A stretch of DNA of 64,000 bases, taken from NCBI RefSeq assembly GCF_018070345.1, contig NZ_JAGPXX010000018.1, positions 1 to 64,000 of the forward strand, in the 5' to 3' direction. Below the pieces are notes generated by a model. That model searched no databases and had not been told where the DNA came from. It saw only the letters and a list, made by a program, of their open reading frames with translations. Positions 34,675 to 43,014 of this stretch are shown piece by piece; the first letter of the stretch is position 1; every line of letters begins with the position of its first letter. The position numbers and the translations under genes are program-made. The stretch comes from Streptomyces sp. F63 (GTDB lineage Bacteria > Actinomycetota > Actinomycetes > Streptomycetales > Streptomycetaceae).

Positions 34675-35678
34675 ACCAGCTCCAGCACGAGCTTGCCGAC
34701 GTTCTCGCCGCGGAACAGCATCTGCAGGGTCTCCGGGAAGTCGTCCACCGTGCCCTTGACCACGTGCTCCTTCACCTTGAGCCGGCCCTCGCCGATCCAG
34801 CCGGCGATGTCCCGCGCGGCCTCCCCGTAGCGCTTGGCGTAGTCGAAGACGACGAAGCCCTCCATGCGCGCCCGGCGGACGAGCAGCGAGAGGTAGTTCG
34901 ACGGGCCGCTCACCGCCGTCTCGTTGTTGTACTGGCTGATGGCGCCGCAGATCACCACACGCGCGCGCATCGCGAGCCGGGTGAGCGCCGCGTCGAGGAT
35001 CTCGCCGCCGACATTGTCGAAGTAGACGTCGATGCCGTCCGGCGTCTGCTCGCGCAGGGCCCGCTTGACGTCCCCGGCGCGGTAGTCGATCGCCGCGTCG
35101 AACCCGAGTTCACCGGTCAGCAGGGCGCACTTCTCCGCGCCGCCCGCGATGCCGACGACCCGGCAGCCCTTCACCTTGGCGATCTGGCCCACGATGGAGC
35201 CGACCGCGCCCGCCGCGCCGGAGACCACGACGGTCTCGCCCTCCTTCAGGGCGCCGACGTCCAGCAGGCCGAAGTAGGCGGTCATGCCGGGCATGCCCAG
35301 CGCGCCGAGGTAGGTCGAGGCCGGCGCGAGACCGGTGTCGATCTTCAGGGCGCCCTTGCCGTCGGAGACGACGTGCTCCTGGACGCCGAAGGTGCCGACG
35401 ACGTGGTCACCGGGCTGGTAGCCGGGGTGGTTGGAGGCGGTCACCTCGATCACGGAGCCCGCCCGCATCACCTCGCCGAGGCCGACGGGCGGCAGATAGG
35501 AGGGCCGGTCGTCCAGCCAGCCGCGCATCGCCGGGTCCAGCGAGATGAAGCGGGTCCGGCCGGCGAACTGGCCCTCGCCGGGCTCCTCGACGGGCGCCGT
35601 GGCGTGCTCCCAGTCCCCGGGCTTGACCTCGCCGACGGGACGGGCTGCCAGGCGGATCTGGCGGTTGGTCGCTGACAT
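34671..35678 (-). CDS. Zinc-free MDR NADP-dependent oxidoreductase
   Basis: 335 residues from the ATG at 35678 with ACAGGAGG upstream. It resembles the CurA/leukotriene B4 dehydrogenase-prostaglandin reductase group: SLDPAMRGWLDDRPSYLPPV near the N-terminus, NADP motif VVVSGAAGAVGSIVGQIAK, and YFDNVGGEILDAALTRLAM. There are no Zn ligands. It reduces the double bond of alpha,beta-unsaturated ketones or aldehydes. It forms an operon with the SDR gene (4-bp overlap). Confidence 0.93.
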   Translation of the reverse strand: MSATNRQIRLAARPVGEVKPGDWEHATAPVEEPGEGQFAGRTRFISLDPAMRGWLDDRPSYLPPVGLGEVMRAGSVIEVTASNHPGYQPGDHVVGTFGVQEHVVSDGKGALKIDTGLAPASTYLGALGMPGMTAYFGLLDVGALKEGETVVVSGAAGAVGSIVGQIAKVKGCRVVGIAGGAEKCALLTGELGFDAAIDYRAGDVKRALREQTPDGIDVYFDNVGGEILDAALTRLAMRARVVICGAISQYNNETAVSGPSNYLSLLVRRARMEGFVVFDYAKRYGEAARDIAGWIGEGRLKVKEHVVKGTVDDFPETLQMLFRGENVGKLVLELV

Positions 35679-35713
35679 GAAGCCTCCTGTTGAGTGCCGC
35701 GCAACCAGCACCA

Positions 35714-35725
35714 TACCGACCGGTA
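35714..35725. promoter_or_regulatory. Possible TetR-type operator upstream of the MDR gene
   Basis: taccgaccggta is a near-perfect 12-bp palindrome (TACCGRYCGGTA) 36 nt upstream of the MDR start, within the expected promoter. Similar ACCGACCGGT-type sites are recognised by several actinobacterial TetR regulators. No such regulator is next to it. Confidence 0.4.
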
Positions 35726-35847
35726 CGTACGATGCGGTGTGTGCGGTGCGCCACACGGTATGCCGACGCCCCCGCCCGCCGGGACGGCGGACGGGGGCGA
35801 GGGTGGAAGGAGGGGAGGGGGGGCGGCGGGCGCGCCGCCCGCGCGGA

Positions 35848-37293
35848 TCAGACCGCCGGGGCCGGGTAGGTCGGGTACTCCACCCCGGAGACGTACTGGA
35901 CGACGCGGACGACCTGGCAGGAGTAGCCGAACTCGTTGTCGTACCAGAGGTAGAGGATCGCGTTGTCGCCCTCCACCTTGGTGGCGCCGGCGTCCACGAT
36001 CGAGGCGTGGCGCGAGCCGATGAAGTCGTTGGAGACCGCGTCGGGGGCGCTGGTGAAGTCGATCTGGCGCTTGAGCGGCGAGGTGAGCGACACCTCGCGC
36101 AGGTGGTCGAGAACCTCCTGGCGGGTCGTCTCGCGGGCGAGCTGCAGGTTGAGGATCGCGATCGAGACGTCCGGCACCGGGACGCGGATCGAGCTGCCGG
36201 TGATCTTCGCCTTGAGGTCCGGCAGCGCCTTGGCGACGGCGGAGGCGGCACCCGTCTCGGTGATGACCATGTTGAGCGGCGCCGAACGGCCGCGGCGGTC
36301 GGACTTGTGGTAATTGTCCAGCAGGTTCTGGTCGTTGGTGAACGAGTGGACGGTCTCCACGTGGCCGCGCAGCACGCCGTACTCGTCCGCCATCGCCTTC
36401 AGCGGCGGGACGATCGCGTTGGTGGTGCAGGAGGCACAGGACAGGATCTGCTCGTCCGGCTTGATCATGTCGTGGTTGACGCCGTGCACGATGTTGGGCA
36501 CGTCGCCCTTGCCGGGGGCCGTCAGCACGACCTTGCCGATACCGGGGCGGAGGTGCTTCGACAGGCCCTCGCGGTCGCGCCACCGGCCGGTGTTGTCGAT
36601 GAGGATGGCGTCCTTGATCCCGTACGCCGTGTAGTCCACCGCCGTCGGGTCGTCGGAGTAGATCACCTTGATCTCGTTGCCGTTGGCGACGATCGTGCTG
36701 TTCGCCTCGTCCACCGTGATCGTGCCCTGGAACTGGCCGTGGATGGAGTCGCGGCGCAGCAGCGAGGCGCGCTTGACGATGTCCTGGCCGCCGCCGTTGC
36801 GGACGACGATGGCCCGCAGCCGCAGACCGTTGCCGGAGCCGGCCTTCTCGATGAGCAGGCGGGCGACGAGGCGGCCGATGCGGCCGAACCCGTAGAGGAC
36901 GACATCGCGCGGCTCGCCGCGCTCGATCTTGTTCGCGCCCGTCGCCCCGGCGACGGCCTGGGCGGTGAACTCCTCCACGGACAGGCCGCGGTCGTCCGCC
37001 TTGTACGTCGCGGCGAGCATCCCGATGTCGATCTGGGACGGGCCCAGGTCGAGGGTCGTGAGGGTCCGCAGGAACGGCATCGTCTCGGTGACGGAGAGCT
37101 CCGCACCGGCGATCTGGCGGGCGAAACGGTGGGTCTTGAGGATGCTCACCACCGACTTGTTCACCAGGGAGCGGCTGTGCAGCAGGACCGTGACGTCCCG
37201 CTCCCGGTGCAGCGTCCCGATCATCGGGATCATCGATTCCGCGATCTCTTCGCGGTTCTTCCAGTTGGTGAACGAGTCCACGGTGGCAGTCAC
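35848..37293 (-). CDS. gap: Glyceraldehyde-3-phosphate dehydrogenase, long form
   Basis: 481 residues from a GTG at 37293, about 145 longer than the classical enzyme. The first ~125 residues are an extension (WKNREEIAESMIPMIGTLHR ... IDIGMLAATYKADDRG). The NAD motif VVLYGFGRIGRLVARLL then starts the normal fold, with catalytic Cys in LSCASCTTNAIVPPL and His in VETVHSFTNDQN. It interconverts glyceraldehyde-3-phosphate and 1,3-bisphosphoglycerate. Such ~480-residue forms occur in Streptomyces alongside the standard gap gene, and their physiological direction is not established to my knowledge. The upstream gap (37294-37671) contains no gene. Confidence 0.93.
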   Translation of the reverse strand: MTATVDSFTNWKNREEIAESMIPMIGTLHRERDVTVLLHSRSLVNKSVVSILKTHRFARQIAGAELSVTETMPFLRTLTTLDLGPSQIDIGMLAATYKADDRGLSVEEFTAQAVAGATGANKIERGEPRDVVLYGFGRIGRLVARLLIEKAGSGNGLRLRAIVVRNGGGQDIVKRASLLRRDSIHGQFQGTITVDEANSTIVANGNEIKVIYSDDPTAVDYTAYGIKDAILIDNTGRWRDREGLSKHLRPGIGKVVLTAPGKGDVPNIVHGVNHDMIKPDEQILSCASCTTNAIVPPLKAMADEYGVLRGHVETVHSFTNDQNLLDNYHKSDRRGRSAPLNMVITETGAASAVAKALPDLKAKITGSSIRVPVPDVSIAILNLQLARETTRQEVLDHLREVSLTSPLKRQIDFTSAPDAVSNDFIGSRHASIVDAGATKVEGDNAILYLWYDNEFGYSCQVVRVVQYVSGVEYPTYPAPAV

Positions 37294-37671
37294 TGGTCCA
37301 TCTTTCGAGCTAGGCGGTGCTCATATGCTATCCGGCCGCGCTTTCGGCCCGGCGGGCGGTATGCCTGGTCGGACGGGGTGTGAGCGGCGCCATAGCGGCG
37401 CCCGGCCGGGTGGGGCGCCGCCTTCGGCACCCCCGGTCTTCACCTCATGTCCGTGTGTTGCACGCATCACATTCACCCCGGCTCCGGGCAACCATCCCGT
37501 CCGGCGGAAGTCTCGTCCCATGCGGCCTCCGCCCAACAGCCCTCCGGGCCCGACCAGTTGGCGCGGGGTGCCGCCCCCTGCCCGGAGCGGGCCGGGGGCC
37601 GAGCGGTCCGCCGGCACGCAGCGCGCACAGCGCGGGGTGCGGGCGGACGGGGACGCCGGAGGGCGTAACAC

Positions 37672-40014
37672 ATGAAGATCGCGTTCTTACTGCACAACGC
37701 CTTCGGCATCGGGGGGACCATCCGCTCCACGGTGAACCTCTCCCGGGCGCTGGCGGTGCGCCACCAGGTCGAGGTGGTCAGCGTGCACCGGGTCGCGGAC
37801 GAGCCGCGGTTACCGTTCGACGCGGAGGTGCGGCTCACCTCACTGATCGACATGCGCGAGGACGGGCCCGGCTACGAGGGCGGCCACGAACTCGCCCGGC
37901 AGCCGAACACGATGTTCCCCGACGCGGGCGTCGACTTCGGCCGCCTCCACTACACCGCCCTGCACGACCGGCGCATCGCCGACTACCTGGCGCGGACCGA
38001 CGCCGACGTGGTGATCGCCACCCGCCCCATCCTCAACGGCTACCTCGCCCGTCACGGACACGACCGCTATCTGCGCATCGGCCAGGAACACCTCTCCCTC
38101 GACGCCCACAGCGACCAGCTCCGCGAGGACCAGAACACCGCGATCCGCGGACTCGACGCCTTCGTGACCGTCTCCGAGGCCGACGCCCGCCAGTACCGGC
38201 AGGCGCTGCCCGGGGCCCCGACCACGATCCTCTCCATCCCCAACGGGGTGCCCCGGCCGCAGGTGGAACCCTCCGGCCTGGACTCCCGGACCATCGTGGC
38301 GGCCGGACGCCTCGTCGCCGTCAAGCGCTACGACCGCCTCGTCAGCGCCTTCGCCGCCGTGGCGGACGAGCACCCCGGCTGGACCCTGCGGATCTACGGG
38401 CGCGGCGCCGAACGGCCGAAGCTGCGCCGCCGGATCGACGAACTCGGGCTCTACAACCGGATCTTCCTCATGGGCGCCGTCTCCCCCATCGAGACCGAGT
38501 GGGCCAAGGGGGCCATCGCGGCGGTCTCCTCCGACATGGAGTCCTTCGGCATGACCATCGTCGAGGCCATGCACTGCGGGGTCCCCGTCATCGCGACGGA
38601 CTGCCCGCACGGGCCCGCGGAGATCATCACGCACGGTGCGGACGGACTGCTGGTCCCGCTGGACCCGAAGGGCTCACCGGACACCGCACCGGACGCCGCC
38701 GCGAACATGTCACCGGACAGGTCACCGGACGCGGCGGGCCTCCCCGCCGACGTACAGCACTACGCCGCCGCCCTGCGGCTCCTCATGTCCGACGACCGGC
38801 TGCGCCGGCGCCTCGGCGACGCCGCCGTCGAGAAGGCGGCCACCTTCGCCCCCCGGGCCATAGCCCGCCGCTACGAGGACCTGTTCCGGACGCTCTCCGG
38901 GCAGCGCTACGAGAGGAAGGCCCGCCTCGCGGCCGCCGAACGCCCAGGGCTCCTGCACCGGGTCCGCACGGCCCTGACCCGTGGCGGCAGGCCGGTGACA
39001 CGCCCCGCCCGGGTGGCGCCCACCGCCCCCGCGGCGGGCACGACGTCACCCGGTGCGGACGCCCGGGAGGCCGCGCAGCGGGCGGAGACCCGGCCCGTGG
39101 CGTTCGCCCGCTCCACCGCCGAGGGCGGTGTGCGCGTCCGTCTCGACGCGGTGTCGCTCCCGCCCGGGCGCCTCGACTTCGTCGCCCGGCTCCGCCGTGA
39201 CCCGGAACGCCGGGAGATCCGCGTCCCCCTGCCGGAGGTCGCGACGGCACCCGACCTGAACGACATCGGCGTCACCCTCAAACCGGGCGAACACACCCTG
39301 GCCGAGGGCCGCTGGGACTGCTACGTCGCCCCCCGCGGCGGCGGCAGGAGCGGCGGCGGCAGGAGCGGAGGCGGCAGAAGCAGCGGCACGGGCGCCGGTA
39401 CCCGCGCCGCCCGGATCCGGCTGACCGCCGGCCTCACCGAACAGGCCCGGCTCATCGGCCGGCCGCCCGTCGTCGACGCCCGGGGCGTCTCGGCCTGGAT
39501 CCCGTACACCACCACCGACGGATTCCTCGCCCTGCGGGCCTGGCGCCGCCCGGCGCACGCCGAGGTCACCGCCATCGACATCGGCGAGGACGCGGCCACG
39601 GTCACCGCGACCGTCCTCGCCCCCGGCACCCTGCCGCTGACCGGGGCCACCGTGCACGCGGCCTCCCGCGAGGGGGACGGGGCCGGCTTCACCGTGCCCC
39701 TCGCACCCACCGGAAGCCCGGGCGGCGACACCGGCACGTTCCGGTTCGAGCTGCCCTACGGCGAGGCCCTGCGGCGCCGCCGCGCCGAACACGACGTCTG
39801 GGACCTGACGCTGCGCGTCCCCGGGGACGGCCCGGCCGTGTCCATCGGACGGATCACCGGTGACCTGGCCGACCGGAAGAAGACCGACGTCTACCCGCCC
39901 CGCTTCCTGGACCACCCGGACCGGGGCACCACCCGGGTGAAGCCCTTCTTCACCGTCGACAACGCCCTGGCGCTCAGCGTCCGCGACAGCGACAGCGCCG
40001 GCGCCGGGGCCTGA
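37672..40014 (+). CDS. GT4 glycosyltransferase with C-terminal extension, TTA-containing
   Basis: 780 residues; ATG at 37672 after GGAGGGCG. Residues ~1-370 are a GT-B fold: HNAFGIGGTIRSTVNLSRAL at the N-terminus, then AAGRLVAVKRYDRLVSAFA, and the donor-site E-x7-E region SSDMESFGMTIVEAMHCGVPVIA. The remaining ~400 residues are an unusual extension with beta-rich character and a GGGRSGGGRS linker (encoded around 39345-39385). It resembles Streptomyces transferases that decorate poly-alcohol phosphate wall polymers, but the acceptor is unknown. It has two in-frame TTA codons (37687-37689, the sixth codon, and 37810-37812), so translation should depend on the bldA tRNA and occur late in development. 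Confidence 0.88.
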   Translation: MKIAFLLHNAFGIGGTIRSTVNLSRALAVRHQVEVVSVHRVADEPRLPFDAEVRLTSLIDMREDGPGYEGGHELARQPNTMFPDAGVDFGRLHYTALHDRRIADYLARTDADVVIATRPILNGYLARHGHDRYLRIGQEHLSLDAHSDQLREDQNTAIRGLDAFVTVSEADARQYRQALPGAPTTILSIPNGVPRPQVEPSGLDSRTIVAAGRLVAVKRYDRLVSAFAAVADEHPGWTLRIYGRGAERPKLRRRIDELGLYNRIFLMGAVSPIETEWAKGAIAAVSSDMESFGMTIVEAMHCGVPVIATDCPHGPAEIITHGADGLLVPLDPKGSPDTAPDAAANMSPDRSPDAAGLPADVQHYAAALRLLMSDDRLRRRLGDAAVEKAATFAPRAIARRYEDLFRTLSGQRYERKARLAAAERPGLLHRVRTALTRGGRPVTRPARVAPTAPAAGTTSPGADAREAAQRAETRPVAFARSTAEGGVRVRLDAVSLPPGRLDFVARLRRDPERREIRVPLPEVATAPDLNDIGVTLKPGEHTLAEGRWDCYVAPRGGGRSGGGRSGGGRSSGTGAGTRAARIRLTAGLTEQARLIGRPPVVDARGVSAWIPYTTTDGFLALRAWRRPAHAEVTAIDIGEDAATVTATVLAPGTLPLTGATVHAASREGDGAGFTVPLAPTGSPGGDTGTFRFELPYGEALRRRRAEHDVWDLTLRVPGDGPAVSIGRITGDLADRKKTDVYPPRFLDHPDRGTTRVKPFFTVDNALALSVRDSDSAGAGA

Positions 40015-40158
40015 GCCCCGGCACACTCCGGTCCCGGCACACTCCGGTCCGGTCACCGCTCCGCCGGCAGCGCGGTACGGAGACCGGCCGGGGCCGGGCG
40101 GTCGGTTGCACCCGGGCCCGGCGCACCCTGCCAGGGGCGCCGGGCCCCTTCGCTGACC

Positions 40159-40214
40159 GGCGGGCGCCCTCGTCGCGGCCACGGGCCGGCCCGGTCGTGA
40201 CGAGGGCGCCCGCC
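40159..40214. terminator. 16-bp hairpin terminator
   Basis: Perfect 16-bp stem (40159-40174 with 40199-40214) and a 24-nt loop that can itself pair. It lies ~145 nt after the glycosyltransferase stop. Confidence 0.6.
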
Positions 40215-40495
40215 TGCGGCCGGCAGCTCGAAGCGGTACGGGCCGATCATCTTGCGCAACCGGCTGAAACTCTTTTCACGTCAACCCGCCGGAGGTGGGG
40301 GCGACGTTGCCGAAAGGTTCCTTTCGGTGGCTTATCGGCTGGTCCGGTGCGGCGCCGTCCGGGTGGGTCGCGGTGGCGCGCGGTGGTTCGCGCCGGGATG
40401 CGCGCAAGCCCTTGTGTGCTGCCGGGACTGTCATGACCTGCGCGAGGAGACGCCGCACCCGCTGGTCGTGTGGCGGACCGGGAAGCGCGATCGGC

Positions 40496-40505
40496 CTTGC
40501 GCAAG
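40496..40505. promoter_or_regulatory. CTTGCGCAAG palindrome, candidate MalR-type site
   Basis: A 10-bp perfect palindrome ~80 nt upstream of the amylase-inhibitor-like gene. Streptomyces alpha-amylase and chitinase/maltose promoters carry CTTGCAG-type repeats bound by the LacI-family regulator MalR/Reg1; this differs by one or two bases. A second CTTGCGCAA lies at 40251. Suggestive only. Confidence 0.35.
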
Positions 40506-40583
40506 TGGCGCAATTTCTTTCAGGCTCCATGGGCCGCTCCTACGCTCGACCTCGTTCCATTCGGCACGTCGGAGGAGGTCCCC

Positions 40584-40928
40584 ATGTTCACCCTGTCGCG
40601 CTCGATCGCCCGGGCTTCGGTGCCGGTGCTGCTGGTCGCCGCCGCGGGGCTCGCGCGGCCCGGCGCCGCGTACGGCGCCACCGCCGGCGAGCCGGGGGAG
40701 CCGGTGTCCGTGTCGGCGCCCGCCTGTGTCCGGTATGAGGCGAGCTGGCGCTACACCTTCGTCACCAACGGCTGCGACACCGCTCAGCGGTTCACCGTCC
40801 GCTACCGCGACGGCGCCACTCCGCCCTGCCGGACCGCCGCACCCGGGGACACCGTGACCTTCCCCGGCTACGGCGTCGGCGGCGACGAGGTGCTGGGGGT
40901 CGACCTCTGCTCCTGTGAAACCGGTTGA
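40584..40928 (+). CDS. Secreted alpha-amylase inhibitor (tendamistat-like)
   Basis: 114 residues. The ATG at 40584 has an ideal GGAGGAGG. A signal peptide (~1-32) precedes a ~75-residue domain that matches the pattern of tendamistat: CVRYEASWRYTFVTNGC corresponds to its CVTLYQSWRYSQADNGC segment, and later Cys residues (PPCRTAAPGD ... VDLCSCETG) supply the second disulfide. The Trp-Arg-Tyr triplet (SWRY) is the inhibitory loop that enters the amylase active site. Mature protein should be secreted, disulfide-bonded and all-beta, binding animal or insect alpha-amylases. Differences: an extra Cys near the end and a shorter tail. Confidence 0.85.
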   Translation: MFTLSRSIARASVPVLLVAAAGLARPGAAYGATAGEPGEPVSVSAPACVRYEASWRYTFVTNGCDTAQRFTVRYRDGATPPCRTAAPGDTVTFPGYGVGGDEVLGVDLCSCETG

Positions 40929-41069
40929 GGTCGGGGCGGGCGTGGGCGTGGGCGCGGGTGCGGTCGCGGGCGGGCCGCCCCGCCGGGCCGGCCGCGCGGC
41001 GGGGGCGGCGTCGCCGCGGCGAAGCGGGGCTGTCGCGTCTCTTCCCCGACGGGGCCCTCACCCATAACA

Positions 41070-41083
41070 TGGGAGCGCTCCCA
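41070..41083. promoter_or_regulatory. CebR-type operator
   Basis: TGGGAGCGCTCCCA is the exact 14-bp palindrome known for CebR, the LacI-family repressor of cellulose/cello-oligosaccharide genes in Streptomyces. It lies 142 nt after the inhibitor gene and 287 nt before the DUF4360 start, so it may control the latter via a long leader. The rest of 40929-41370 holds no gene, apart from a G-rich stretch just after 40928. Confidence 0.6.
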
Positions 41084-41370
41084 CCCCGGTCGGCCGGAAA
41101 CCGGAGCGTGCGACACCCCACGCCCGGGTGCCGAGCCGGCCGCCCTCCTCCGCCTGCCCCGCGCGGAGACCGGCTCCTCCTCACGCCGAGGCCGACCGCC
41201 TCGGCCGGACTGCGCGGGCGCGGCGGGCGCGCGTACGGCATCGCCGGGAGCGCCGCACGCGCCGGCAGTGACCGGCCGGGAGCCCGGTGAACCGAGGCCC
41301 GGCACATCCCATATAGCGGGGCGGCGCCGGGGTGGCGCGCCGGACCCCCGTACGCATCGATTGGAGAACC

Positions 41371-42006
41371 ATGTCTGGTGTTCTTGCCGCCGGCGGCGCG
41401 GCCGCGGCGTTATTCGCCTCTGTGCTCGCGGGCCAGAGCGCGCCGGCGGAAGCGGTTGTACCGGCCGAGCAGGCGCAGGTCGGTGTCGTGACCGTCAACG
41501 GTTCGGGATGCCCCGCGGGTACGGCCGCCGTCGCCGTATCACCGGACAACTCGGCCGTGAACGTGAGCTACAGCGACTACCTCGCGCGGACGGGGGCCGG
41601 CGCGAACGCCTCCGACCACCGCAAGAACTGCCAGCTCGTCCTGGACGTGCGGGTCCCGTCGGGCTGGACGTACACCATCACCGGTGCGGAACACCGCGGT
41701 TACACCCATCTGGTGAGGGGGGCCACGGGGTTCCAGCAGTCGCAGTACTACTTCCAGGGCTCCGCGGAGACCGCGGTCAACTCGCGCAGCTTCACGGGAC
41801 CGTACGACAGCGAATGGCGCATCACGGAGCACACCCCGGCCGCCGAGCAGGTCTGGGCGCCCTGCGGCGCCCAGCGGTACCTGAACGTCAACACCGAGCT
41901 GCGGGTGGACGCCGGGACCTCGGGCGACAACGCGGCCAACATCGTGGCGATGGAGTCGACGGAGATCCCGGGCGCGACCTACCAGCTCAAGTGGAAGCGC
42001 TGCTAG
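41371..42006 (+). CDS. Secreted DUF4360 protein, TTA-containing
   Basis: 211 residues; ATG at 41371 after GGAGAACC. The signal peptide is MSGVLAAGGAAAALFASVLA, cut near ASAPAEA. The mature domain is DUF4360: VTVNGSGCPAGTAAVAVSPD, then YSDYLARTGAGA, FQQSQYYFQGSAE and the C-terminal YQLKWKRC. Four Cys probably form two disulfides. Family members are secreted small proteins of unknown function. A TTA codon in the signal peptide (41410-41412) makes it a likely bldA target. The transcript may be repressed by CebR (box at 41070). Confidence 0.88.
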   Translation: MSGVLAAGGAAAALFASVLAGQSAPAEAVVPAEQAQVGVVTVNGSGCPAGTAAVAVSPDNSAVNVSYSDYLARTGAGANASDHRKNCQLVLDVRVPSGWTYTITGAEHRGYTHLVRGATGFQQSQYYFQGSAETAVNSRSFTGPYDSEWRITEHTPAAEQVWAPCGAQRYLNVNTELRVDAGTSGDNAANIVAMESTEIPGATYQLKWKRC

Positions 42007-42057
42007 AGCCCGTCTGACGGGATGTCCCCCGGCGCGCCGCGCGCGCCGGGCGGACCC

Positions 42058-42099
42058 GAGACCGCCCCTCGGCCAGGGCTCCGGCCGGGGGGCGGTCTC
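42058..42099 (+). terminator. 17-bp hairpin after the DUF4360 gene
   Basis: Arms 42058-42074 and 42083-42099 match at 16 of 17 positions with an 8-nt loop, ~50 nt past the DUF4360 stop. Confidence 0.7.
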
Positions 42100-42117
42100 C
42101 GCGTCTCACCGCCCCCC

Positions 42118-42164
42118 GTTCTCCCGTCTCCGCGTTCTCCCGTCTCCGCGTTCTCCCGTCTCCC
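42118..42164. repeat. 16-bp tandem repeat, 3 copies
   Basis: Unit gttctcccgtctccgc at 42118 and 42134, with a third, slightly variant copy at 42150. Confidence 0.85.
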
Positions 42165-42411
42165 GCGAACCCGGTCCGCGGCGGCGGACCGGCGGCGCCG
42201 GCGGCCCACCACCGCGCCGTGGGCGAGGACCGCCGGGGCCGTGCCCGCCATGCTCGCCGGCACGGGGACGACAGGGGCGAACCTGCCCTCGTCCGGGGCG
42301 TCTTGTGTGGCTTCGCCCCGGCTGTCAGTGGTTCTCAGTACTGTCGTGGCATGTGTATTTCCCGGCTCCGGGGCAACAACGATGCCTACGAGCCCACCAC
42401 TAGGAGGTCAG

Positions 42412-42807
42412 GTGAACGGCCGCTACGACGTCACTGATCAGCAGTGGGAAGGACTCGCCGAGGTCGTCCCGCTGCGCGGCGACACCGCATGGCCGTCCTG
42501 GCCGGGCCACCCGGCGCTGCCGGGCGAGGAGGAACGGGTGGCGGACACCCGCCGGTTCGTGGTGCTGAGGGTGCAGGTCTTCGCCGACGCGCGTGATGTC
42601 GCGGAGCACCTCATGGGCCGCACGCCGGTGCTGCTGGACCTCACCGGTGCCGACACGGACGTGGCCAAACGCATCCTCGACTTCTCCAGCGGAGTCGTCT
42701 TCGGCCTGGGCGCGGGGATGCACCGCGTCGACCGCGACGTGTTCCTGCTGACGCCGGCGGGCACGGAGGTCGCCGAGCCCCGGATCGGCGCGGGCGCCCG
42801 GGAGTAA
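42412..42807 (+). CDS. sflB: SepF-like cell division protein (SflB-type)
   Basis: 131 residues from a GTG at 42412 directly after AGGAGGTCAG. The ~80-residue SepF fold is complete: RFVVLRVQVFADARDVAEHL, TPVLLDLTGADTDVAKRILD and FSSGVVFGLGAGMHRVDRDV. SepF anchors FtsZ to the membrane. The short length and position near arcA-argF fit SflB (S. coelicolor SCO5967), one of two extra SepF-like proteins with poorly defined roles in sporulation septation; this placement is from memory of the S. coelicolor map. The N-terminal amphipathic anchor of true SepF is not obvious. Confidence 0.88.
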   Translation: MNGRYDVTDQQWEGLAEVVPLRGDTAWPSWPGHPALPGEEERVADTRRFVVLRVQVFADARDVAEHLMGRTPVLLDLTGADTDVAKRILDFSSGVVFGLGAGMHRVDRDVFLLTPAGTEVAEPRIGAGARE

Positions 42808-43014
42808 CGGACCATCCGTGGGGAACGGGGCTTCCGGCGGCGGAAGTTGTGGATGTGCCGGCGAGCTGCCCGGCTCCGGACCGGCGGTGCGGGCCCGGCC
42901 GGGCCCCGCCGCGCGGGACGGGCCCGCCCCGCTGCCGTCTCCGCGTACCCCGATCGTAGGAAGATCCGGAAGGCGTAACGGTTCGCCGTACCATGGGCCG
43001 CTTACGGTCCCGCC

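Larger units (their letters stand above)
40015..40583. other. Intergenic region with inhibitor gene control sequences
   Basis: No gene seen. It contains a 16-bp direct repeat (ggcacactccggtccc from about 40020), a terminator (40159-40214), a perfect palindrome ccgaaagg-tt-cctttcgg (40310-40327), and two CTTGCGCAA motifs (40251-40259 and 40496-40504). The ribosome binding site GGAGGAGG is just before the start at 40584. Confidence 0.5.
42007..42411. other. Intergenic region before the sepF-like gene
   Basis: No gene seen. It has a terminator (42058-42099), a 16-bp tandem repeat (42118-42164) and, near 42325-42350, a probable promoter: GTCAGT, 12-18 nt and TACTGT, about 65 nt before the start at 42412. 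Confidence 0.45.
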
